From Cyclospora cayetanensis (lineage: Eukaryota > Apicomplexa > Conoidasida > Eucoccidiorida > Eimeriidae), in contig NW_020312125.1 in assembly GCF_002999335.1 (NCBI RefSeq), positions 1 to 64,000 of the forward strand: a stretch of 64,000 nucleotides of DNA, written 5' to 3'. Below the pieces are notes generated by a model. The model was not told the DNA's origin, did not search any database, and saw only the letters and a list, made by a program, of their open reading frames with translations. Position numbers and translations under genes: made by a program. This document shows positions 12,301 through 22,198 of the stretch, in pieces (positions within the stretch are counted from its first letter, which is position 1; each line of letters opens with the position of its first letter).

Positions 12301-14003
12301 TGCTGTGCCGGGAGACGTGCTGCTGTTTGTTTTCTCGGGATGCAGCTGCGCACTGCTTGCGACAGAGCAGCCTGAAAGCCCTTCTGCCGTATGACGTTCC
12401 CTGCTTAGATCCCCTCTCCCGTCATTCTCAGTAGCTTTTAGCCTTATCTGGAGATCGAAGGGGCCGCTGTGCGAGTTTTGCAAAGATGACATTTGCACAG
12501 GCGCTCGCTTGCTGCTGCAGCTGGTGTTGCTGGTGTTGTTGCTTATGCTACTGAGGATGCGGTTGGCGTTTCTGCAGCCGTACAGCTTGGCGCTGCTGCC
12601 CGCAGACTTCAGAGATTGGAGAGTGACTCAGTTCGTAGATTCGGGGTCCCTCCTTGCGCTCATAAATAGCTTGCCAGACGGTGTGTCTCGACAGTGTGTC
12701 TGTTGAGGAGCTCTTGCTGCTGATGCTCGGCTGCATCCGCCCTGTTTTAGCTTCGTTGCAAATAGTGTGAAGGGGGAAGCTGTAGGTTCCTTCTGCCCCA
12801 ACAGCTGCCCCTGCAGATGCCTATGCCGCGAAAGCGGTGCTGTGTGCGGGCGCCCTCCTAAGAAGGAAGGCTACTACTGTTGCGATTGCTCTTATCCCCT
12901 GTCTGGATTAGGTGTGCAATTCTGTGCGGTGATGGACTGCGCCCTCGGCTGTCGCTTACTCCCGCTAGGAAACTTTGTATCGGTCTTGAAACGGGACAGG
13001 CTGTGTAAGAGTCTCTCTGCAGCACTTTTAGTGCTAATCCTCCTGCTGCTCGTGCTGCATTGCCGCTGCCTTTCTTCCTGCTGGTGTTTAAAGAGAGTCG
13101 GAGAAGTGCTGCGCGAATGCGGACGGCGATACGGGCTTACTTCTGCCTACCTCAGGTGTCAGCTTTGACTGCCCCTCGCCGGCAGACCCCTTTCCGTGGG
13201 TGTTTGCGAAGCAGCAGCAGCTGCTGAGAGGCTTAAGAGCTGGCAAGTTTGCGGGCATCTTCCGCGTATCTGCCATGCAACACCAGCTGCAGCAACGCCG
13301 GCAGGAGCAGGAAATACTCGCCCTGTCTCATGTACGCCTCACGCTAGCTGCACACACGGGAGGCTGCCTGGTCCTAGCAGCGGCAGATGCACCCCTTATG
13401 CCCCCCGTTGTAGCCTCGATACACTCGAGGCGGCCTGTTGGCTGTAGTTCTTGCTGCTGGTTGAGACACATCTTTAGGTGTTCTCCTTTGCCTCCAACTG
13501 CGTCTCCGCTGACGCCGAGGCTATCTCTAAGCCAGCACTCCCCTCCCCTCAGCTCGCTCTTCATCTATCTTCGTCACTGCTTCTACTTCCTCTGACACAC
13601 GATTTTCCCGGCACTCTCTGCTTTGAACCCGTGTTGATGCCTCGAATTAATTCGCAGCGCCGAGACTGTGCCCGCTTTTGTATCTCTCTTGGAGATGCTG
13701 AAGCCCGAGAGCTGGCAGGGAAAGGCAAGGAGGGAAGAGGTATAGCAAGCCCATCGCCACATTTCCTTCCTGCCTTGCCGCACTGCCTGGGTACAGCGTG
13801 TAGCTCTGGCTAGCGCCTTGGGATGATTCGTGCCGCTCCGCCGCTGCTAGAGGCCCTGCTCCCTTTTTATGTGCGGCAATCGCTTTTTGTACAGGCATGC
13901 TGACAGCTCTGCTGATAAAAGCCCTTAATAAGGACCCGTATTCGAAGAAGTCGTACCTGACTCTGCTGTCTGATGCTCTCTCGGTGCAGCAGGCGGTATT
14001 GCC
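9358..14003 (+). CDS. metacaspase-like protein (C14) with substituted catalytic dyad
   Basis: A long Gln/Ser/Arg-rich frame (open from about 9337, first ATG 9691) runs to a donor at 11467/11468. Its last residues, KRALCVGCLYTGSF, match the first beta-strand of metacaspases. Further exons follow family order: one ending at 12007 with LCEDE and FPSRQNIL; 12275-12388 with GLEWLVQGAVPGDVLLFVFS; 12578-12680 with ALLPADF and ALINSLPDG; 12912-13004 with VQFCAVMDCALGC; one from 13156 with PFPWVFAKQQQLL; and 13895-14003 with a p10-like ALNKDPYSKKSYLTLLSD. The joins 12007/12275, 12388/12578, 12680/12912 and 13004/13156 are in phase. Metacaspases use His in SGHG and Cys in D-x-C-H-S-G; here those positions are Cys (12341-12343) and Ala (12941-12943), so peptidase activity is unlikely. 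The joins around 11468-11700 and 13400-13895 are unresolved, and whether the Gln-rich frame is one exon with the domain is inferred from its open frame. Confidence 0.6.
10098..10192 (+). repeat. CAG-rich coding repeat (poly-Gln)
   Basis: Imperfect CAG/CAT/ATG codon repeat encoding Gln-rich HMQQQQ units inside the metacaspase-like frame. A shorter CAG run lies at 10679-10704. Homopolymeric tracts of this kind are characteristic of eimeriid coding sequence. Confidence 0.85.
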
Positions 14004-14189
14004 GTAAGCCCCTAAGAGACCGCTTCAAGAGCGTGGCATGCTAATAGATACATGCCAGCAGTGTGTGTATTGGACTATGGCGTTCTGTCGGCGGCACTCG
14101 AGACCTTTGTATCTCTCCACATGCCCCATTGGGTTCCTCTGATTGCCTGTCCTGCTGGCAGCCTATCCTTTTATCTCTTTGCAAGCCAG

Positions 14190-14415
14190 TGTTTTCACTG
14201 TACTTATGTGTGTGTATGTATGAATATATGTATGAATGTATTATGTATGTATGCATTATGTATGACTGTATTACGTATGTATGAATGCAAGTATATGTAG
14301 GCTTATATGCATGTACATGCGTATGCGTGTAGGTATGTATATGCATGTAAATGTATGAGTGTATGCAAGTATGTATGTAGGCATGCACATATGTATGTGT
14401 GTAGATGTGTCTGTG
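14190..14415. repeat. (ATGT)n-type degenerate microsatellite
   Basis: Degenerate tetranucleotide tract (TATG/CATG/TGTA variants) between the p10-like exon and the next candidate exon. It is probably intronic; the frames across it are repeats of Tyr/Met/Val/Cys. Confidence 0.85.
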
Positions 14416-14565
14416 TGCGTTCTTCTGCCGCCCTTCCCCTCTCGAACTGTATCACTTCGACATTGATGCTCGAAGCCAATATTTCTTTGTGACGCTGTTG
14501 TAGAAGCCGCTTGCTGCACGGTGCCGGGACCGCCCCGTCCCTCTGCCTTCTCTTTGCTTCTCCAG

Positions 14566-15636
14566 TATCCCCCCATGAAGTTCCCTTTCTTTGCCGTGAG
14601 TGAAATTCGCGCCACAGTGCCACCCGTAGGAGCAGCCGGCAGCCAGCAGATGTCCGCAGCTGGTATAGCAGAGCTTCAGATTGAGCCCCTAGAAAAGCGG
14701 TAATCCTCTTATGAAGGGGTTTCCGGGGGGTGTAAGTGTAGAGCACACGCAAGCTGCAGCCGCCGCGTGTGGTAGCGTTGCTGTCGTCGCCGGTGCTAGC
14801 CGTCCAGCTCTTACAGCTGCACAGCCCCCTTGCTGCTCTTGCTGCTGCGTGATCCGTCCTCTCAGACGGGAGAGCAGCAGCTCCCAGTACACCAGAGGAG
14901 ACGCATGCAGCAAGCCTGGTGTGCCAGCACCATAGGCGGGTGTCTCTTGTGAGACAGAGAATAGCCGCCAGCGGCGCAGAGGCCGAGGCCCCCAAAGGCT
15001 TCTTAAAAGCCTCCTGTAGACTGGTATACTGCCCTTCGCCAGCCGACCTTAGAGTCGACGATGCGGCAGCAGCAGAAAGTCGTCCTAAAAGCCTTTGGAC
15101 GCACCCTAGAGAGTTGCATGAGAGGCACGGAGAGGCAAGAGGGCCTTCTTTGAGACCCTCGGCGGAGTTGAACGCCACAGGACGCATGCAGGGAGGGGCT
15201 TTCGAAGAGGAATATCGGGGAAGGGCCTCTTATCTAAGACGCGGCACCATCTGCTCCATAGCCTCCCTGGCTGCCTCCTCAGTGGCAGCAGATGGGGCCA
15301 CACTGATAAACAGCCTTCCTTCAGAGAGGGAGAACTGCCACCTTCGGGTGTACGTACACTCCGTTGCTGATATGGAGAGCGCTGGCTTGCGGAACCGGCC
15401 GCTGGAGATTCGCCTTGCTGCAGTGCAACAGCAGCAGCAGCTGTTGCTGCAACGGGAAGGTGACGAGATGCGGACAGCCGCAACAATGCTGCTATCTGCT
15501 GAAACCAGCAACAGCCGCAGCGCTGCACCGGCTGTGCTGGACAGCGGTCTCGGCTCCTTGATGATCCATCAGACCCTCTCCTGCCCCCTGCCATTTGCCG
15601 CAGTAGGCCTGGTAGCACGTGTCTATCAATTTGCAT
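14566..15636 (+). CDS. candidate C-terminal exons of the metacaspase-like gene
   Basis: Two open stretches on the same strand follow the metacaspase domain. The first (14566-14699) sits between an acceptor TCTCCAG and a donor CG|GTAATC and encodes MKFPFFAVSEIRATVPPVG. The second (open from about 14919 to past 15636) encodes a long Ala/Ser/Arg-rich segment containing LRVYVHSVADMESAGLR, a Gln run and HQTLSCPLPFAAVG. The phase of the join from 14003 to 14566 does not work directly, so an exon is missing or a boundary is wrong. The LRVYVH segment loosely recalls a C2-type strand, which I would not rely on. They may belong to the same gene or to a separate one. Confidence 0.35.
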
Positions 15637-17197
15637 GCATATACATACATATATGTGTATCTATGTGTAGGTATGGATTTATACATGCACACGCGTGCAA
15701 GCAGTTGCCTCCGTCTGTGCCTCTGTGCCTGTACCGGTTGTACCGTTTCTCCCCAAAGCTAGCTGTTGTGCTTTTTTGCAATCTTTGTGCTGCTCCTGAC
15801 TACGGGGTTGTATATGCCCACACCATAAGGTTGGCAGGCGCAACAGCACGGCCCTGAGGGCCCACTTGCTGAGTGCCTTAGCGTCTTACTGCCTTCCTAT
15901 TGCTTGCTGCCGCTTTCCTGAATACAAACCCTGCTTCCCTCAGCTCTTTGCTTCTCTACACCCATACCCTTAGAATCGTGCAGAGAGGGCCACGGGCTAC
16001 GGACTGCATAGGACCGCCCACATGACTCTTCGTCATGTATCTTTCTCTCTGCTTGCGGCCCTCTTCGCTTGCGCAGGGGAGTGAAATTCTGATTGGCGTA
16101 GTTCGAAGGGGCCCCCAGGGGCCCCCCTCTGACGAATTGGTTGCCTATGCCCCGATACACATTGCGTGCGTCTCCCACCCCTTACGCTGTTGCTAGTACC
16201 ACCCATAATGCTGCTGCGGGGTACAGCCCTTCCGGTATTGCTGTTTGTCCTTTCTTCAAATGAAGCTGCACCAGTTCCAGCCAACTACTCAAACAAGCCA
16301 AACTCGACTGTATACTTCTCGAACAGTGGGCAGAGCAGCGACTCCCCTCCCCAGCCCTCCACCATCCCCTAGTCTCCCCTCTATGTAAACACGAAGCCTC
16401 TCTCTCGCTGCCTCCTCTGGTGTGCCTCAGAGACAGACGCCTCACCGTGCTGCAGCCGTGGCTTCTCCGTTCGGGACACAACAACCCGGCAGTTGGAACT
16501 ATCCTCCTAAAACAAGTGTAGAGGGGAGTTTCGCTAAAATTACTCCTAAAACAAGTGTAGAGGGGAGCTTCGCTACGAGGGTTCTCCCCAAGTCCGCATT
16601 CCCAGTGGCGGCAAGGCTAGGGAAACTATCCTAGAGGTGGGAGGAGGCCCTCACAATCGCGTTAAAGGCACGCCGCAGCGCATGACTGGCTGCGGACCGC
16701 ACAGTGCGTCTTTACGCGGGAAAGGTCACCGGGTAAGCGCTACTTCGGAATCTAATCCAAGGCTCTGCAACATTGAACGGTAAATCGTGGGATCGTTTCT
16801 TCTGGGTTTCATTGCAGCAACAGAGCGCACGGCAGTTAAGCTCGAGCTCTAATACAGCCGGAGCTGGTGCAGCTAGTCCTTCGCACAGCAGGAGCCAGTG
16901 GCACCAGCGCTATAAAACACGAAGGCGTCGTCAGAGGTCATGTGCGGGCGGCCACAGCGCATTAGCGGAAACTAGGCTCTAGCTTGCATCTAAAAAAACA
17001 CTGATGGCGGGAATCAGTTCGGAGGCCTTCAGACCCCCAGGGAGTGGCCACCATAATGCATCGAGCCCTATAAACTGATGACGAAAGCAAAACGCACATC
17101 CTACAGGAAGAAAATTGTACACTACATTCGCTGGGCATGGATCCAAGGGGTTCCTTTCAAGAAATGGGGAGGAAGAGAGTGCACAGCTAAATGTAGG
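15637..17197. other. gene-free stretch
   Basis: No supported gene. It contains a 39-bp tandem duplication at 16506-16583 and otherwise unique sequence. It forms the region between the plus-strand metacaspase-like locus and the 3' end of the minus-strand thioesterase. Confidence 0.5.
16506..16583. repeat. 39-bp direct tandem duplication
   Basis: Two adjacent copies beginning CCTAAAACAAGTGTAGAGGG (at 16506 and 16545). They are nearly identical over the first 32 bases and diverge at the right end of the second copy. Confidence 0.85.
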
Positions 17198-18016
17198 TTA
17201 CAGACCCTTCCACTGCCTCGTTACATCCACCATTTCTCCCGAAACAGCGGCAACTACCCACAGGCCCTCATCCCGCGGCGGCAAAGTTTCGAGCCCGTTC
17301 TGCTTCTCTTGCTGTTGTTGCTGTTGTTGCTGCTGCGGGGGGAAGTTCGATGCGAACTGAGGTGGTATCGGTCCCAAAAGAGTTCCTGCAATAGTGCAGA
17401 CGTGCGGGTTGATATCTTTGATATACGCATCCAAAAGGACTGTGCTGTCGGCCACAAAGGGTCTCAGATACTTCACTGAGAGATTCTTTGTGGCGGCCCT
17501 GTTGTACTGTGCATGGCCCAGAACGCCAAGTGAGTTATCTAGCAAAGTTGCTGTGAACCCCCCGTGTACGATACCCTTATGACCGCACACGAGCCTCCCT
17601 ACACTGCAGATAACCACTAAGTGACATTTGCATTCGGAGACGAAGTACAACAGCTCCTCAACCGCGCCGGGTTGCAATAGCATGTCATGTAGAAGGTGCC
17701 TGTACACCCCGTCCTCAGGTCCTGTTGCGGTGCTGACCAGACTCGCGCTGTCAGCACTAAAATGCTGCAGATCATTCCTTTCCTCTGCCTTGGTATCTCC
17801 TCCGCAGTTTTCTCCCCCGTTCAGTGCTGCTCCGCCGGCAGCAGAATCGGCTACGCGCGTGCGCCCTCCTGAATAGTCAGAGACGGGGAGGGGCCACTGC
17901 GTATAGGCTCCGCCTGCACGGAAATACGGCCACGTCCATTTTGGGAGGCGTAGGGTTTCTGAACTTATTTTCTGTCCATTTAGGGTACGAAGTTCGGGCG
18001 GCTGTGGCGATGGCAT
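17198..18016 (-). CDS. HotDog-fold thioesterase family protein
   Basis: The frame ends at 17198. The ATG at 18016 gives about 272 residues (MPSPQPPELRTLNG start). The frame stays open 138 more codons to about 18430, so a longer protein is possible. Near residues 155-205 lies the HotDog core: CGHKGIVHGGFTATLLDN, then NLSVKYLRPF. The HGG(F)xATLLD motif is the hallmark of PaaI/THEM4-like 4HBT proteins, which hydrolyse acyl-CoA thioesters; the substrate cannot be told. The N-terminal third (WPYFRAGGAYTQW) and a Gln run near the C-terminus (PPQQQQQQQQQ) lie outside the fold. No introns are needed. The fold is firm; acyl-CoA as substrate is family inference. Confidence 0.8.
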   Translation of the reverse strand: MPSPQPPELRTLNGQKISSETLRLPKWTWPYFRAGGAYTQWPLPVSDYSGGRTRVADSAAGGAALNGGENCGGDTKAEERNDLQHFSADSASLVSTATGPEDGVYRHLLHDMLLQPGAVEELLYFVSECKCHLVVICSVGRLVCGHKGIVHGGFTATLLDNSLGVLGHAQYNRAATKNLSVKYLRPFVADSTVLLDAYIKDINPHVCTIAGTLLGPIPPQFASNFPPQQQQQQQQQEKQNGLETLPPRDEGLWVVAAVSGEMVDVTRQWKGL

Positions 18017-18656
18017 CCTTAGGAGGGTGAGGTAGAGAGTACTACAGGCCAGACGGGTGGAAGACAGGATGAGACTAGAATACAAAAAGAAGTGAGCTTC
18101 GTATATAATCGAGACAGGAAGACATATTCCGAGTCTGCGAACAATGAAGCAGGAGTGGATGTGCAACTGACCGGGTGGTGTAGACGGGGGCGGCTGCTCT
18201 TGCCACTGCATGCAGGGTCCTGCGTTAGCGTCTATTCTATTCGTCACCATGCACCAGTTATGCAGCACCTTAGACTCTGGGAAGATGATAGATGGCGCAT
18301 GCTTTTCTGTAGAAGTGCAAGAATCCGCAGTGTTCTCTTTTTCCCCGGCCTCCCTCATTCCCGAAGCCTCCTTTGAGGTCCCTCTCCATCGTTGTTGCAG
18401 CCTGGAGTGCACTCCCTTTTGATGGCGCACGCATCAGCCATCTTCAACGCGCCAAAGGAACTACAGGGGCAGTACCTGTAGCAGAGCCTCAGCAGCGGTT
18501 CTGAGCAGTTTTCCTTGGCACCATAGGTGCCCCATGTAGATCGGCGTCAGCATAAGAAAGTCATCCAACGGCGTTCCAGGAATAACCCTTGCGAAACACA
18601 GCAGTATCAGGAGCAGCATTGTCAGCTGGAGCAGTCGCCAATAGGATACTCTTAAG
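18017..18656. other. divergent intergenic region
   Basis: Lies between the minus-strand thioesterase and the plus-strand STEEP1-type gene, so it probably carries both promoters. An open minus-strand frame of 138 codons runs upstream from the thioesterase start, without recognised motifs. Confidence 0.4.
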
Positions 18657-20026
18657 ATGGCGACCCCATCGTCGGACAGGGAAGAAGCGACCCTAATTCA
18701 CTATGGCACCGGAAATCGCTTTACACCCAACACCCCGATTACCCCAGAAACTGCCGCTGCGGCTGCTGCAGCTGCTAGGGGAACTCCAGTGGTTCCGTCT
18801 CCTTACGCAGTGCAACAGCAACAGCAACGCAACAAGGGACTCACTTTGGCAGATATTCGTCGACGCAACTTGGATGAGCAACAAGCCCTGAGGGATGAGG
18901 GTCACCTGCGCCGCTACCGGGTGCGACGCTGTTTCTGCTATACACTGCGCTATATGAACTTGTTACTGCTGCTGGAGAGGGGGAGGGGGGGCGGAAAGGG
19001 GGCCCTTTACAGAGAATAACAAGTACTTCTCAGTCTGTTTTCCCTTCAAAACTTCAGTGCACATACATGCGTGCGTGTGTATGTTTGAAAATGTATGTGT
19101 GCATGTGTCCTTCGTTATTTTGCGAATTGTGCGTCCAGTTCCTCAACTACAGCTCAGAAGATAGCGCTCTACAACATACCACGGAAAAAAAGCTCCGCAC
19201 GTTTTACTGCAGCTGCTGTGGTGCAAACGCATGCGTCTCTGAGGTCTCGATTGACGACATGCCCAGAAGGGGCACCGACTCTGCCTACGTATTGCAAGTG
19301 TGCAGATATAGACAGATAGATCGATAACACTGCAAGCTCGAGACTTTCAACTTGTACCGGCAGCACTTTGAGCCTGTCCCTTGGGGATTAAGGAGTGGAT
19401 CTGCCGCGTGAAAGAGGCTTGCGGGCACTGACAGATGCAGGCGCTTTATGGCTATTCGATGCGAAAGGGGGTTAGAAGGGCCTAAGCTTGTGAGAACCTG
19501 CTGCAGCCCAGGCAGCCAGCGTTTACCGTCATGCCCACAATAATGCAGACGTCAGAGTATCTTGGGGTGTCGCCTCTTATGCGCGGTTGCAGGCTACTGA
19601 GGTGTTTCACAAGTTGTACGTTGTACCGGGCAAACGCGTGATTCTGAGGAGGCCCACAGGTTTCGAGGTTCAATACCAGTGAGCTTCTGCCGATACTGAT
19701 CGTGCAGCAAGTGCTGCTACGCCCTTTGCGTTTCTTGTTCCCCCTGCTTCTTTAGACGCTGCAATACGTTTTGGATGCTCCTCGATGTGGCCGGAGCTGC
19801 GCTGCGTGATATCAGCGGCAGTTGATTCGGCAGACAGCAGCAACACTAGGACGTGTTTCTATGCATGCGCTATGTACTGCCAATGCGCAGACTGAAGTGT
19901 CGCGACTGTGGAGTCGCCGTGGCGTACCGCTCCGTGGATTTCGGGGAAACTGCTCAGTTTATCTATATCTACAGCGACGCCATCTGCAAGGAACAATCAG
20001 ATGCATATGCCTGGCAGGGACACTGA
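18657..20026 (+). CDS. STEEP1 (CXorf56/UPF0428) family protein
   Basis: Four exons join in phase: 18657-18920, 19139-19297, 19593-19678 and 19891-20026, giving 214 residues, close to the roughly 220 of the family. Exon 1 encodes a coccidian-type N-terminus with Ala and Gln runs. Exon 2 carries KKLRTFYCSCCGANACV and DDMPRRGTDSAYV, matching the family's YYC-x-CG and L-P-x-R-x-x-D-x-x-x-V core. Exon 3 has VILRRPTGFEVQY (family LRRPEGIERQY). Exon 4 has LKCRDCGVAVAYRS, the second Cys pair (family KKCAKCGLPLFYQ). The four cysteines suggest metal binding. The human protein is linked to STING trafficking and to spliceosomal complexes; the role in a protist without STING is unknown. Donors and acceptors are GT-AG. 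No alternative family fits. Confidence 0.85.
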
Positions 20027-21619
20027 TGCTAGGAACAGCAGGAATCTTTGGGTGCAATCGCTAGCGCGTGCGCAACGCTTGTTTAGCATTTCTGGCTTAT
20101 GTCTTCAGAAAAGGAGGCACCTGCGGAAACGAATTGCTGCTTTATACATTAGCAACGACAGCGGGTGCGGCTCCAGCGTTGGGAAAGCAGCATGGGCAGT
20201 TTTATGATGCTTTCCCTGCCTGCGTTATGGAAGAGAAGTCTTCCCGTGACGCTCCTGGTTTCCACCGACTTAGCGTCTGGCGGAAGCGAGTTTTTTTGTT
20301 TCGGATGAACTAGGGTTGGATAAAGTTGAATCTAGGGGTCTAGCCGCTGCTCGCTTCATGGGGGCTTAGGGACTCGACGCACCCATGGCATGTGTTTTGC
20401 GGCCAAGGGAGTATCTGATATGATGCTTTGTAGTGTGTACGTACACCCCAAGTGCACGTAGGGTCAAGGGCACGGTGGGCGAAGGTTACGAAGGAGCCGC
20501 TTCACGTACTTCCGGTGCTTCGCTCTAAGTGCCTAATAGTCCAAATTATCTATATATACATCTTTTCAGATAGTATACTTCATGCTTAGGTGGTGCTGGT
20601 AGCTCTAGGTGTTATATAGGTCAAGAGTTTTGCATGCACATGCTGCACCTTAGAAGAATTGCGCACCTGATGCCGTACCGAATGGGGAGGCGTGTTGCAA
20701 AACTGTGCAACGGTGCGAGAGGACAATGGTCGGCGCCACTGTGTTCGGTCGATGGTTTCCCTCTGAGATGATTCAAACTACATGTGCTGCACCGGACAGT
20801 ACACCTGAACAATTGCTATCCCTATAGTGATTTATGCACGCGCTACGATTACGTAGGCTGCGAATCACAAACGTCCACAAAGATGGAATCAAGGCATCTT
20901 GTTGGGGGGCTGAGCTGCACCCAAGGATGCACAGGCAGGAGGAGTAGAGACCAATGAGAGAGCATACATCTGCGACTGTCTTGTCTTCCCCAGTAAACGC
21001 GCATTTTGGGGGTAGTTGTGATAAGGCTGCAGGCCGAGTTATTGTTTGTTTCTACAAGTGCGCAAGCATTTGCATCCATGTGAATACATATATATGGATA
21101 GAATAGTGTCGCAAGAGTTTCGTATGCATGCATGTTAGCTGATCGGTAGGACAGGACACGCACGCCGCCATAAACATAAGAGTGTGTTCGCAGGGTACAG
21201 GTGCATGCGTCGTCGGCATACGTGTTAGCAGCGAGCAGCCCAGTAAACTTCTAAAGTACTCTAGAGATTCGTGCATTTGCGTGTGCTTGAGCTAAGCGCA
21301 CGCTGTCTATTGTCCATAACGAGGGAGGTTTTCTCGTTTTCTTTTAAGCAGGAAACGCCGCCGTGGCATGCCTTACTGCTGCAATGTAATGCTCCCTGTC
21401 CCTCCCTCTGAGTTGTATTCTGTCAATTCCAGCTGTGTGTGTGCCGCTCTGTGCTGGCGGCATGCGGCTTGGCAGCCTGCACTTGGAAGCGGATCCTGCG
21501 AGTCTCATGTTGACCGTTTGTTCCGAGTCTAAGGTTCAGTATTTGGATGCTATGTCCGAATCATATTAAGGTTTTACGTACGGAGCCTGCCTGAAGAGAA
21601 CGCTACGGTTCAGTTTTCT
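20027..21619. other. 1.6 kb without supported genes
   Basis: No conserved motif or credible exon chain on either strand. It contains the 3' flank of the STEEP1-type gene and of the minus-strand RING gene, which converge here. Confidence 0.5.
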
Positions 21620-22198
21620 TTAAACCTCGGCATGATCCTCTTCTCGTCGTACGACGAGCTTTTTCCTAATGTGCCCCCTGCAAAGGGGGCATACGGTGAT
21701 GCTGTCACTGCATGCGACACAGAGATAAAAGTGGCGACAGGGTAGCAGCACCACCCTCCTGTCCCTGTCTGCACATACAATGCACAGAACTCGGGTTTCT
21801 GCCTCTTGCTGCTGCTGCTGCTGCTGGTCACAGCGCTCCCGCAAACTCTGACATTCGGTGGACAAGGCCTGCTGTCGCTGTTGCTGCTCGCGCAGCAGCT
21901 CTGTATCTTTCTGCAGACGCAGTAGGCGTAACACCAGCTCTCTCCGACTCAGCAGCGTAAAATATCGTGCCCCTCCCAACAGCTGCAGCCGGGGGTGTAC
22001 AACTAAGGAAATCAAACGCCGCCTCTCCTCGCTACGATTTTTGGTACTGCATGTTACGCCTTCGGTAGGGCCCCTGCACAGTGCTGTGCAGCTGCCGTCG
22101 GGATCTCCCGGCTGTACATACAGCCCGTGATTCCCCTGGAGCCTCATGACGTTGCATAGGGCTGTCTCCTGTCGCTCCAGGAAGACAGCTGCAAATTC
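21620..22198 (-). CDS. RING-finger protein, C-terminal exon (E3 ligase type)
   Basis: This is the last exon of a minus-strand gene, open from an acceptor GTGTGCAG at about 22199 to the stop at 21620. After a Leu/Arg/Gln helix rich in coiled-coil character (ELVLRLLRLQKDTELLREQQ) it ends in a C3HC4 RING: CIVC, then LLPCRHFYLCVAC, then CPLCR. All eight Zn ligands are present. RING fingers at the extreme C-terminus with this spacing (MGRN1/IAP type) usually recruit E2 enzymes and act as ubiquitin ligases; the target is unknown. A short Gln run (QQQQQQQ) precedes the RING. The upstream exons and the start codon, somewhere beyond 22.2 kb, were not identified. Confidence 0.75.
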   Translation of the reverse strand, partial: EFAAVFLERQETALCNVMRLQGNHGLYVQPGDPDGSCTALCRGPTEGVTCSTKNRSEERRRLISLVVHPRLQLLGGARYFTLLSRRELVLRLLRLQKDTELLREQQQRQQALSTECQSLRERCDQQQQQQQEAETRVLCIVCADRDRRVVLLPCRHFYLCVACSDSITVCPLCRGHIRKKLVVRREEDHAEV

